Shown here: positions 8,657 to 17,001 of the stretch, piece after piece | Layout: each line of letters starts with the position of its first letter | Numbering within the stretch: position 1 is the first letter of the stretch | Assembly: GCA_903897145.1 (NCBI GenBank) | Contig: CAIUAN010000040.1 | Location: 124,001-188,000 of the forward strand | Reading direction: 5' to 3' | DNA length: 64,000 bases | Source: an uncultured Bacteroidia bacterium | Lineage (GTDB): Bacteria; Bacteroidota; Bacteroidia; Bacteroidales; Prolixibacteraceae | The notes under the pieces: model-generated | Told to the model about the DNA's origin: nothing | The model's database searches: none | What the model saw: only the letters and a program-made list of their open reading frames with translations | Made by a program: the position numbers and the translations under genes

Positions 8657-9961
8657 ATGTTCGCTAAACTATTTAGTGTGCTGACTTTTTCTATTCTAAT
8701 CTTTCCAGGATTTTCGCAATCGAATGGGAATAAAAACGGCTGCTATATAAATGAGCCGAGATTTAATAGGTCTGGTGAGTTAATACCATTGCAGTCGTAT
8801 GAGCAGACCATTGCTCGTTCAATGAATTTTGTAACGACAAGTGAGAACTGGGTTAAGACCGATTCCCTGACCTTAAGAGATGAAAATGGGTTAAGGCATC
8901 CGGTCTATTTTTTCTATTCCTTCTTCTTAAATGACGATGGCAGTCAGCGTCGAAATAGCTATGTCTCCTATCCTGCATTTCATCACTCGCTGTATATAAA
9001 GGCGTTTATGCGCTATTATCGATTTAGTGGTAAGAAGGAGTTTCTTCAGCGGGCCCTCGATCTGGCAGATTGGAATATGGCACATAGTACCCCGTCAAAT
9101 TATAAATATGGTGGGATGCCTTATAGCACCTGTGCGGCGGGTAAAATGGGTGGCTTTGTTGACGGTCAGGCGATCATGACCGATAAAGCGGCAATCATGG
9201 CTCTTGCCTATCTTGAATTATACCAGTCGACAAAGATCCAGAAGTATCTGGATGCAGCCTTGTTGATCGCTACTAACCTTCTAAAGACACAAAAGCCAGA
9301 AGGTAATTGGTCGTTTCGCGTAGATCCCCAGACCGGAAAAGCAAAAGAAGAATATACAAGTAGCGCCATTTATGCGGTCATGCTCTTTGAGGAGATGGAA
9401 AAACTTTATCCGAAATTAGATTTTAAACAGAGTGGGAGGAGAGCGTTACATTGGATCCTAAATAATCCTGTTAAAACCATGCTCTTTAATGGGTTTTATG
9501 AAGATGTGGGTGCTGATACAACAAACAGAACCAATTGGGACTGTATCGATCTAGCCAAATACTTATTAGCCCATCATCGCGATAATCCTTCCTATTTGAA
9601 AATCGCAACTAAGTTAAATGAGTATATTGAACATACGTTTATTGATAAGCAGCACCAGTATAAACCTGCGGAAGGGATCAAAGAACAACTTCGCTGTTTT
9701 GTTACAATGGGCATTCATAGTGCTCATTGGGCAAGCATGATGGCTAATTTTTATCGCGTCACTGGAGATAAAAGCTATAAGAATAGAGCTGTTCAGACGA
9801 TGAACTTTGTGACCTATCTTCAGCAAGAGAATGGTCGGATCTTAGTGAGCGCCGATCAATATCCTTATTACTGGTATAGCTGCGATATTGGAGTCGATCT
9901 ATTTTTACTTGATTTCTTAGCTGAATTTCCAGAATTTGCCACACCTCAAATACAACAATAA
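8657..9961 (+). CDS. secreted alpha/alpha-barrel (six-hairpin-like) protein
   Basis: Exported protein of about 434 residues with a signal peptide (MFAKLFSVLTFSILIFPGFSQ). The rest is a series of amphipathic helix pairs with conserved aromatic and acidic patches (AFHHSLYIKAFMRYY, GGFVDGQAIMTDKAAIMALAYL, EEYTSSAIYAVML), the look of an (alpha/alpha) toroid as found in many glycan hydrolases, lyases and epimerases. I cannot assign a CAZy family. A TTG start 9 bp upstream is possible, but ATG 8657 gives a cleaner signal peptide. First of four packed plus-strand genes for exported proteins; the next starts 1 bp after its stop. Confidence 0.75.
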   Translation: MFAKLFSVLTFSILIFPGFSQSNGNKNGCYINEPRFNRSGELIPLQSYEQTIARSMNFVTTSENWVKTDSLTLRDENGLRHPVYFFYSFFLNDDGSQRRNSYVSYPAFHHSLYIKAFMRYYRFSGKKEFLQRALDLADWNMAHSTPSNYKYGGMPYSTCAAGKMGGFVDGQAIMTDKAAIMALAYLELYQSTKIQKYLDAALLIATNLLKTQKPEGNWSFRVDPQTGKAKEEYTSSAIYAVMLFEEMEKLYPKLDFKQSGRRALHWILNNPVKTMLFNGFYEDVGADTTNRTNWDCIDLAKYLLAHHRDNPSYLKIATKLNEYIEHTFIDKQHQYKPAEGIKEQLRCFVTMGIHSAHWASMMANFYRVTGDKSYKNRAVQTMNFVTYLQQENGRILVSADQYPYYWYSCDIGVDLFLLDFLAEFPEFATPQIQQ

Positions 9962-9962
9962 C

Positions 9963-11099
9963 ATGATAAACCTGAAAAATGGCGTCCTATTCTTTCTTAC
10001 GGTTACCCTGATTCTTTGTCTGGGTTTGATCTATACCTTGGAACAGAATCCAACTAAGGACACGAACTATCCTTTCAATGTGAAAAATTTTGGTGCGAAG
10101 GGGGATCATAAAACCGATGATACGAAAGCGATACAAGCAGCGATCAATGCGGCTGTAAGTCATGGCGGTGGTACAGTTTACTTTCCCGATGGCGTCTATC
10201 AGATTGGCGGTCCAGTTATTGATTCGGTGAATCATCAACGTTGCTCTGCACAGCTTTATATCCCAGTAAGTACTTTGGAGCATCCGATTAATATCGTTTT
10301 TAAAGGTGAGACTGCTCCTGAATTTGAGTTGCAAGGCTTAATAAAAACAACCCCTGCAATGAATGGATCAATCCTCTTGTCTACTCTTATAACATCAGAT
10401 TCTACTCAGTTTGTGATCGGAATGGTTCGTGGTCAAGGCAAAAATTGGAGACAGTGGAACTATTCAACTCCTTCCTTTTTTAATCTCGGAATCCGAACAA
10501 GTACGACTAATCTGGGTGATACCGTGCAGGTGCGCAATTCTTTAGGTGGGATAAATCTAGCCTATGCCAGCAAAAGCACTCTAGATAATATCCTAATCAC
10601 AACTCAAAGCCCCTTGGCATCGATCTTAAATCCTACTGGCACGGGCAGCGTAGCTTTGGTGACTCCTAAAGTTGACAATCACGCGCAGATCGACATCGGA
10701 TTAATTCGAATTGGTGGATACGATTATGGAATAAAATTCAGTGAACATTTTGTGGCTCAGGATGTGCAGATTGTCTGCTGTAATATTGGTTTCCTTTCCG
10801 AATTTAGTCACCATAGCAGCTCCGTTCAGACCCTTGAGATTGAATGTGTTCGTTATCCCATTGTTTTTCGGCCCGGACATAACCTGATGGTTGCGAATTA
10901 CAATACGGAACATTTGATGGATAATGTCTGGTACCGATTTGTGCAGGATGTCACCTTTGAAGGTAAAGCCTATTTCCCTGCAAAAATCGTTATTGGCCTT
11001 TGTAATCCAGTGATCTCTAATATTGGATATAACTTTAGTCATTTTAAAACCAACGATTCGTCTAGAGTGGTGCTGTTGGAGAATGCAAAAGTTAATTAG
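9963..11099 (+). CDS. right-handed beta-helix protein, Pectate_lyase_3-like
   Basis: Begins with a hydrophobic segment (about residues 8-24) and no clear cleavage site, so it is either a signal anchor or an uncleaved export signal. The next part matches the opening of pectate-lyase-3/GH28-like beta-helix proteins (VKNFGAKGDHKTDDTKAIQA, then GGGTVYFPDGVYQI). The C-terminal two thirds are repetitive beta-rich turns consistent with a parallel helix. No catalytic triad can be named. The start at 9963 is preferred over an upstream in-frame codon at 9936 that would overlap the previous gene. The substrate is probably a polysaccharide, by context. Confidence 0.75.
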   Translation: MINLKNGVLFFLTVTLILCLGLIYTLEQNPTKDTNYPFNVKNFGAKGDHKTDDTKAIQAAINAAVSHGGGTVYFPDGVYQIGGPVIDSVNHQRCSAQLYIPVSTLEHPINIVFKGETAPEFELQGLIKTTPAMNGSILLSTLITSDSTQFVIGMVRGQGKNWRQWNYSTPSFFNLGIRTSTTNLGDTVQVRNSLGGINLAYASKSTLDNILITTQSPLASILNPTGTGSVALVTPKVDNHAQIDIGLIRIGGYDYGIKFSEHFVAQDVQIVCCNIGFLSEFSHHSSSVQTLEIECVRYPIVFRPGHNLMVANYNTEHLMDNVWYRFVQDVTFEGKAYFPAKIVIGLCNPVISNIGYNFSHFKTNDSSRVVLLENAKVN

Positions 11100-11114
11100 A
11101 AGTTGAATAGAACT

Positions 11115-13856
11115 ATGAGTTATTTAAAACATAGAATTATGAGCAGAAGCAAGATTTATGGCATCGTACTAGCATTAAGTCTCTTCTTTATACAAGATGC
11201 ATTTAGTCAGAATAGCGTTGATCAAACGGTTCAAACGATTGCGGTAGAGTGGCGCGATGCAGCGCCAAAAGGGACTATTGAGATTTATAATGGTCGACTA
11301 GCAAATATTAAGGTTGTTACAGGAAAAGGGAAAATCCATGGTAATTCATTTGAGTTTAAATCGAAGGGGAGCAGCCGAGTGGAGCTTTCGTTAGCCGATG
11401 TAAATAATCAGGTAGGAAGTGATGCGACGAGGATTACCATCCGAACAGCCACCCATCCTTTTACATTCTTTCTTCGTGATGTTACTTCTCAATACCCGAT
11501 TTCTATCCCTCTCTTTCAGGTTGTGGTTACTGCAGCTCAAGACTCGCGCACCACTGAACAAATAGAAGCTTTTATCAAAGCTCAAGGTTTAAAAAGCAAG
11601 GTTCAGCAGCTGTCCGAACTGCCAGAAGAGAGTTTTGATTCAGCCGCCATTCATACTCGAAACCAATCTTGTCCAACTTGGTTAGGCATCAGTCGTGATA
11701 TCCGTATCTTCGAACTGAACGACAATCGCACCCATCCAGCCAGCGAGATGAATCTCATTAAGCCTCGAAATTCGTCTACCACTATAAAATTGCCAGAGTT
11801 AGATAATAAACCAACTGAGTACGCTTATTTAGTGGGTCGAGGACAAGGGGTTTCCGTGAATGTAACGCGTCGATTAGATGAAGGGGTACTTCCCATATTA
11901 CATTCAACCCTATTGGATGAAGATATTGATTACCATTCAACGATGTTTGTGTCGCTAGAAAGATCACCGTTGAATAATCAAGCTGCTATTGGCACCGATT
12001 ACTTAGTGGCTGATCAGTATAGTGGTGGACACATGCTCACCAAGCAACAGCAAGAGCTGGTAAAGCCTAGAGTGGAAGAAGAAATTAATAAGAGTGAAAC
12101 AACGGTTTTTTATTACCGGTGTGAAGCTATTAACCGCTCGGCAGTGCCGCGTTATGCTTGGTTTAAGACGATCAGACCTGGAGCAGGATGGTGGATCAAA
12201 AATGCCTATTGGTTTGATAATTCGACTGGGTTTTCAGCGTATGCTTCTGATCGAGTATTCGGAATTTCGAAACTAAATGGCCTTCCATTACACGATGAGG
12301 AGATCAGTGTTTTAATTAAACCAGGCGAAAAGGCCATCTTTGAATTTTACGTTCCCCATAGTCCAATCACAAAAGCTCGGGCAGTCCAACTTTCAAGTCA
12401 ATCGTTTGATTCTCGACTTGCTGAATGTAAAACATTTTGGAAAGAGAAGTTAGCTGGAGCAGCACAGATCAGTGTCCCCGAGTCCCGCATCAATGAGATG
12501 ATACAAGCGGGATTATTACACCTTAATTTAATTACCTATGGCAAGGATCCTGCGGGAACGTTGGCTCCTGCTATTGGAGTCTACACACCTATCGGAACTG
12601 AAAGTTCGCCCATTATTCAATTTTATAATTCAATGGGGCTTACTGACGTCGCTAAACGTTCGTTGACCTTCTTCTTGGATAAGCAGCACGATGATGGGAT
12701 GATTCAGAACTTTGGTGGTTATATGGTCGAGACAGGTGCAGCGCTTTGGAGTATGGGCGAATATTTCAGATACACTAAAGATAAACAGTGGGTTCAGAAA
12801 GTCGAACCTCAGCTGTTAAAAGCGACTGAATTCTTGCTTCAATGGCGAGCGAATAATAAGAAGGAGGAACTCAGAGGTAAAGGCTATGGCATGATAGCGG
12901 GCAAAGTTGCCGATCCAGAAGATCCATTTCATCAGTATATGTTAAATGCCTACGCCTATCTTGGTCTTAGCCGAGTTTCGGAGATGCTTAAGGAGGTTGA
13001 CGCTACGCAATCAAATCGTTTGGCACAAGAAGCTCTCGCCTGGAAAAATGACATCCGAACTTCATTGGAAAATAGCATTTCAAATTCCCCTGTTGTTCCA
13101 CTTGGTGATGGAAGTTGGTCCCCCACAGTTCCCCCTTGGACCGAAGCAATTGGTCCCAGAGCCTTGCATATCATCCCAGAGAACTATGTTTCTCATGGCA
13201 CTGTGACGGCTCCTGATGTTCTTCTAGGTCCATTGTATCTCGTTTTTTGCGAGGTTTTGACACCTGAAGATCCAATCTCCAAAATGATGCTTAATTACCA
13301 CAGTGAGCTTTTTTATCAGCGTAATGCAGCATTTAGTCAGCCGTATTATAGTCGTCACAATTGGATGCAGCTTAAACTTGGAATGATAAAGCCATTTCTA
13401 AAAACATACTACAATACTTTTTCTGCTTTAGCTGATCGTGAGACCTACTCTTTTTGGGAGCATCTCTATCAGGTGAGTTCTCATAAAACTCACGAGGAGG
13501 GGTGGTTTTTAATGGAGACACGCTGGATGCTTTACCTTGAAGAGGGACAAACCTTGAACCTACTGCCAGGAGTTCCGCGCCAATGGTTGGAAGATGGAAA
13601 GAAAATCTCCTTAAGTAAGGTGCAAAGTTATTTCGGACCTCTCTCTTTGGACGTAACTTCTCACGTAAATAATGGGTCAATAGAAGCGAACATTACGTGT
13701 AATTCAGCCTCGAAACCTCAAGATGTGCGAATCCGTATTCCTCATCCAGCAGGTAAAAAAGCGATAAAAGTTACCGGAGGAACCTATGATTCGTCAACAG
13801 AATCTGTTTTGATCCAAGGTTTTCAAGGAACAGCAACCGTAAAACTAGAATACTAG
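11115..13856 (+). CDS. secreted six-hairpin glycosidase-like protein
   Basis: Large exported protein (913 residues from ATG 11115). A later ATG at 11139 places the signal peptide (ending IQDAFSQ) closer to the N-terminus and may be the true start. The N-terminal half is beta-rich. Residues from about 450 form helical hairpins typical of (alpha/alpha)6 glycosidases, such as KRSLTFFLDKQHDDGMIQNF and the following VETGAALWSMGEYFRYTKD. The last 100 residues look like a beta-sandwich. The architecture recalls GH65/GH78/GH95-type enzymes, but I cannot pick a family. It sits between the beta-helix and esterase genes in the same transcript. Confidence 0.75.
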   Translation: MSYLKHRIMSRSKIYGIVLALSLFFIQDAFSQNSVDQTVQTIAVEWRDAAPKGTIEIYNGRLANIKVVTGKGKIHGNSFEFKSKGSSRVELSLADVNNQVGSDATRITIRTATHPFTFFLRDVTSQYPISIPLFQVVVTAAQDSRTTEQIEAFIKAQGLKSKVQQLSELPEESFDSAAIHTRNQSCPTWLGISRDIRIFELNDNRTHPASEMNLIKPRNSSTTIKLPELDNKPTEYAYLVGRGQGVSVNVTRRLDEGVLPILHSTLLDEDIDYHSTMFVSLERSPLNNQAAIGTDYLVADQYSGGHMLTKQQQELVKPRVEEEINKSETTVFYYRCEAINRSAVPRYAWFKTIRPGAGWWIKNAYWFDNSTGFSAYASDRVFGISKLNGLPLHDEEISVLIKPGEKAIFEFYVPHSPITKARAVQLSSQSFDSRLAECKTFWKEKLAGAAQISVPESRINEMIQAGLLHLNLITYGKDPAGTLAPAIGVYTPIGTESSPIIQFYNSMGLTDVAKRSLTFFLDKQHDDGMIQNFGGYMVETGAALWSMGEYFRYTKDKQWVQKVEPQLLKATEFLLQWRANNKKEELRGKGYGMIAGKVADPEDPFHQYMLNAYAYLGLSRVSEMLKEVDATQSNRLAQEALAWKNDIRTSLENSISNSPVVPLGDGSWSPTVPPWTEAIGPRALHIIPENYVSHGTVTAPDVLLGPLYLVFCEVLTPEDPISKMMLNYHSELFYQRNAAFSQPYYSRHNWMQLKLGMIKPFLKTYYNTFSALADRETYSFWEHLYQVSSHKTHEEGWFLMETRWMLYLEEGQTLNLLPGVPRQWLEDGKKISLSKVQSYFGPLSLDVTSHVNNGSIEANITCNSASKPQDVRIRIPHPAGKKAIKVTGGTYDSSTESVLIQGFQGTATVKLEY

Positions 13857-13860
13857 GACC

Positions 13861-14787
13861 ATGAGAAAGCTACTTGTTGTTGCTGGGATTATCGTTTGTT
13901 TGGGCCTTCACACGTTTGCTCAAATTCGTAAGGCGGATAATTCTGCAGATATCCATTTTGCAATCCAGATCCCCAAACGTCTGATGCATAATTATGCAGT
14001 GGCAAATAGTTCTGTTAAGCAGGCAGCGATTTTTCGTGATCAGGCTATTCTTAAATTGCCCAAGTCTTATACACAGGGAGGTAAGCCAACTCGACTTATC
14101 TACTGTGCTCATGGTGCTGGTGGCGGTGTGACAGCAAAAAATTGGTTTATCAATAATTTTGCAATTGTGGATTCTTTATTGAGCCATGGCTATGCTATTT
14201 TTGATGTCAATGGAGGAGAGTCAATGGAAAATATGGGCGGTCCATTGGTCATTTATTCTGCTTTTCAAGCCTATAAAACCATTCGAAAAAACTATAATAT
14301 TGAACCAAAGATCTTCGTTGTTGGCTTGTCGATGGGAGGTCTCTCGTCGTCGAATTTTTGTCTGCAGCACCCAGCAATTGTCTCAGCTCAAGGTTTGTTT
14401 AGTGCGGTACTCGATTTGAAAGGACAAGCTTGGGATCACCCTTGGTTTCCCACAACTCCCAAAGTCATCTCCACGGTATTTGATTTCACGGATAAGTCAG
14501 GGAAAACTTGGGAGCCAGCTAAGGTAAAAGGATGGAATCCACTTTATGCCAATAGCAGAATTCGGGGTAAGGATACTTTACTTCATTACCCAGTCCCAGT
14601 AGCAATATGGCATGGAACTGGCGATCCAGTTGTTCCTATTTCAGCCTCCCGCACCTTCCAACGCTTCATTCAAAATGGGGGCGGCACCTGTGTGTTGAAT
14701 GAAATCGATTCGTCTGACCATGGACTTAGTTGCGGTAATCCTTTTATGAACCAAGGGTTGGTCACTTTTTTTGATCGAATTAAATAG
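13861..14787 (+). CDS. secreted alpha/beta hydrolase (esterase/peptidase-like)
   Basis: Exported 308-residue protein with a signal peptide (ends HTFAQ). It has an HG-type oxyanion segment (YCAHGAGGG, 81-89), the nucleophile elbow GLSMGG with S157, a probable acid in WHGTGDPVVP and a probable histidine in SSDHGLS, giving a complete Ser-Asp-His triad in the usual order. The fold fits the prolyl-oligopeptidase/esterase-D group often used to remove ester groups from glycans. It starts 4 bp after the previous gene and ends 10 bp from the convergent minus-strand gene. The exact substrate is unknown. Confidence 0.8.
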   Translation: MRKLLVVAGIIVCLGLHTFAQIRKADNSADIHFAIQIPKRLMHNYAVANSSVKQAAIFRDQAILKLPKSYTQGGKPTRLIYCAHGAGGGVTAKNWFINNFAIVDSLLSHGYAIFDVNGGESMENMGGPLVIYSAFQAYKTIRKNYNIEPKIFVVGLSMGGLSSSNFCLQHPAIVSAQGLFSAVLDLKGQAWDHPWFPTTPKVISTVFDFTDKSGKTWEPAKVKGWNPLYANSRIRGKDTLLHYPVPVAIWHGTGDPVVPISASRTFQRFIQNGGGTCVLNEIDSSDHGLSCGNPFMNQGLVTFFDRIK

Positions 14788-14797
14788 CTGTTCCTTC

Positions 14798-16891
14798 TTA
14801 TTCGCAACTCACTAACCTGATCTGCCAAGGCCCCACCTCTGGGATCGTGAATTTTTGATAAACTCCGTCAGCACCTGATGAGGTTATCGTTGTTTCCTTG
14901 CACTGCATATCGTATAGCTTTATCGTCTTATTCGCAGTTCGTAACTTCAATATCACATTCTTGGCTTCATCAAAAGAGGCGTTTGTAAAGGCGAGAGCTA
15001 TTTTACCTTGATTCGGCTCGCGGATCCAAAGGTTGATCCGATGAAAAGATTCAATATATCCGGGGAGTGTTTGGTTGGATAGCCAGCGAAAGATCGATTT
15101 CATCTGGGTGCTTTTCGACTTGTTTTCCATAAATGTCCAAGGGTAGTAGCCTGCAATAAATATCCGTCCTCCTAACTTATTTTCAAAAGTCCCGGAGGTG
15201 CATGGGGAGACTTCGTCCCCTGAATAGTCAATAAGTGAACTGATGATTTGCGCCTTCGTATTATTTGGCTTTAGCGTGAAGGCCTCTGACTTCCAAAACG
15301 ATTGTCTATTGTCTCGTGAGGCTCCAGCAAAGCTGCCATTGAGAGGGTGGTTGGTGAAATGCTCAATCCGGTCGACCTTATCCGATTTTACCACTTCAAA
15401 TCCGGTGAGTTCACCATATCCTAAACGATTCAGTTGTGCTAAAGCTTCTGCATCCATATAAACGCCACCTGAAAGAATTTGTCTAACCTCATCCTTCGAT
15501 AAGGTTAGGATATTATCTTTTCCTAGAATAGTCACTTTCGCATTCTTCCCAGAATAGAAGGTAGGTAGTCCGATATTGTATAGGTCGTGGCTTACCAATG
15601 GGTTTCCTGAGCTAAGCCAGTTCCCTTGATCGATATTCCCCGTGGCAAAACTATTTTTATTCCAGAAGGTTTCGATGCCCGTTAAGTCCGTTCTTCCTAA
15701 CTTCTGAACCATCAGATTAAAGAAAGGCCTGGCCTCTTGGAGTTTTGCTAATAGGGGTTCATACTCATCTAATGGCTCATCGTAAAAAGATAACACATTA
15801 AAGGCGGCTCCAGTGCAACCGGCTGCAATGTGTGAACAGGCCTCCAGTACCACCATATTCGCTGCTTTTTTCAGTCTTTGGTAGGGAAAGTTTTCGATCT
15901 CCGACTCAATTGAAACAACCTCTTTCGGCAAGACCGATACTTGACGTCCGACATCGTGCGATTTTCCAACAAGTTCTGCGGTCAGATTATCGGTGTAATA
16001 ACCTCCACCTGGTCGCCACATCACTGGAATATGATTTGGTCCAGCTAAAATTCTGGCCCAATTCTCAAAATCATACCCTTCATAAAATCGATCGCCAGTC
16101 ATAAAGCCTAGCGACATTTTGGGTTGAATCGTATGAACTGTTTTCTCAATTAAGGTAAAAAGGTTGGAGATCGTATTCCGATTATGCTGCAGCCAAGCTA
16201 GTCTGACCTTCAGTTTATCTTCGACTGATCCTTCATTTATCGCACTCTTGAGTTTTTCACGCGTATAGCTCACTCCTGATTCTTTTTCAAAAATTTGCAG
16301 ACAGTTATCGCAAAAACATCCAAGGCCAATGGGCATATGACCAAACCTTACATCATCATCGATCCAGATATAGTCAGGATTTGCTTCGGCTGAAAGCTGA
16401 TAAATGGTTTGCACATACTCGCGCAGGTGTTCTCCATTGGGACAGAAGGAGCCGTTACAAATCTGACCATCAATATTGGTCATATTGACATAATCACCAT
16501 TTAGTGAATTGTCTAGATTCTCGTTGTGATGCCCTATCGAGGAGAGGATATTAATCCCTGCTTTATAGCCCCGTTTCTTGGCTTTAGCTATCCGAATCTT
16601 TAAAATAGACGCTCTCTCTTTGAAAACTTTGATTGGCAGAGGGGGATGGGTGGCTGAAGTAAAAAATGTTATTTCATCGGTTACCCCTTTGTATTTATCG
16701 AACAGATTAAAGACCTCGGTGCATCGTTTTTCTGAAGCCCAAAGCGGAACACCAATTCGGAAGGAGATATTCGCTTTATTAATTATTGGCACGTTCGCTT
16801 CAGCTGTGCCCTTGTCGGGAACGGCTTTTAAAACAAGTGAACTAAAAAATAATATCAGAACAAAAACGATGGTTGTGCTAAATCTGTTCAT
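14798..16891 (-). CDS. secreted GH42-like TIM-barrel protein
   Basis: Exported protein of 697 residues with an N-terminal signal peptide. Residues 45-400 alternate beta strands and helices as in a TIM barrel, with acidic strand ends such as YIWIDDDVRFGH (174-185) followed by a cysteine cluster CFCDNC (C192, C194, C197). GH42-type beta-galactosidases can carry a metal-binding Cys cluster, and the later domains (a trimerisation-like Rossmann region and a small beta domain) also match that architecture. GH164, a GH42-like family, is another possibility. I would not name the activity. It has no obvious partner within 100 bp; a large hairpin separates it from the upstream esterase gene. Confidence 0.65.
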   Translation of the reverse strand: MNRFSTTIVFVLILFFSSLVLKAVPDKGTAEANVPIINKANISFRIGVPLWASEKRCTEVFNLFDKYKGVTDEITFFTSATHPPLPIKVFKERASILKIRIAKAKKRGYKAGINILSSIGHHNENLDNSLNGDYVNMTNIDGQICNGSFCPNGEHLREYVQTIYQLSAEANPDYIWIDDDVRFGHMPIGLGCFCDNCLQIFEKESGVSYTREKLKSAINEGSVEDKLKVRLAWLQHNRNTISNLFTLIEKTVHTIQPKMSLGFMTGDRFYEGYDFENWARILAGPNHIPVMWRPGGGYYTDNLTAELVGKSHDVGRQVSVLPKEVVSIESEIENFPYQRLKKAANMVVLEACSHIAAGCTGAAFNVLSFYDEPLDEYEPLLAKLQEARPFFNLMVQKLGRTDLTGIETFWNKNSFATGNIDQGNWLSSGNPLVSHDLYNIGLPTFYSGKNAKVTILGKDNILTLSKDEVRQILSGGVYMDAEALAQLNRLGYGELTGFEVVKSDKVDRIEHFTNHPLNGSFAGASRDNRQSFWKSEAFTLKPNNTKAQIISSLIDYSGDEVSPCTSGTFENKLGGRIFIAGYYPWTFMENKSKSTQMKSIFRWLSNQTLPGYIESFHRINLWIREPNQGKIALAFTNASFDEAKNVILKLRTANKTIKLYDMQCKETTITSSGADGVYQKFTIPEVGPWQIRLVSCE

Positions 16892-16925
16892 AGGTGGTTC
16901 GATTTGTAAAATTGCATGCGATTAT

Positions 16926-16975
16926 AACGCGAAGAAACGCATGTGAGCTAGGAGCTGTCTGCATTTCTTCGCGTT
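16926..16975 (-). terminator. long hairpin downstream of the acetylesterase gene
   Basis: AACGCGAAGAA (16926-16936) and TTCTTCGCGTT (16965-16975) are perfect 11-bp arms. The 28-bp interior pairs further around GAGCT/AGCTG. It lies between the esterase stop (17002) and the next start (16891). There is no clear U-run, so it may be a terminator, an mRNA processing stop or an attenuator. Confidence 0.5.
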
Positions 16976-17001
16976 GTGAATTGATCGTCTAAATGACTAA
17001 C

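Noticed and set aside
9614-9944. Minus-strand open frames inside the 8657 gene and similar frames elsewhere
   Set aside because: They lie opposite well-supported genes, have no family features and differ in amino-acid make-up from real proteins.
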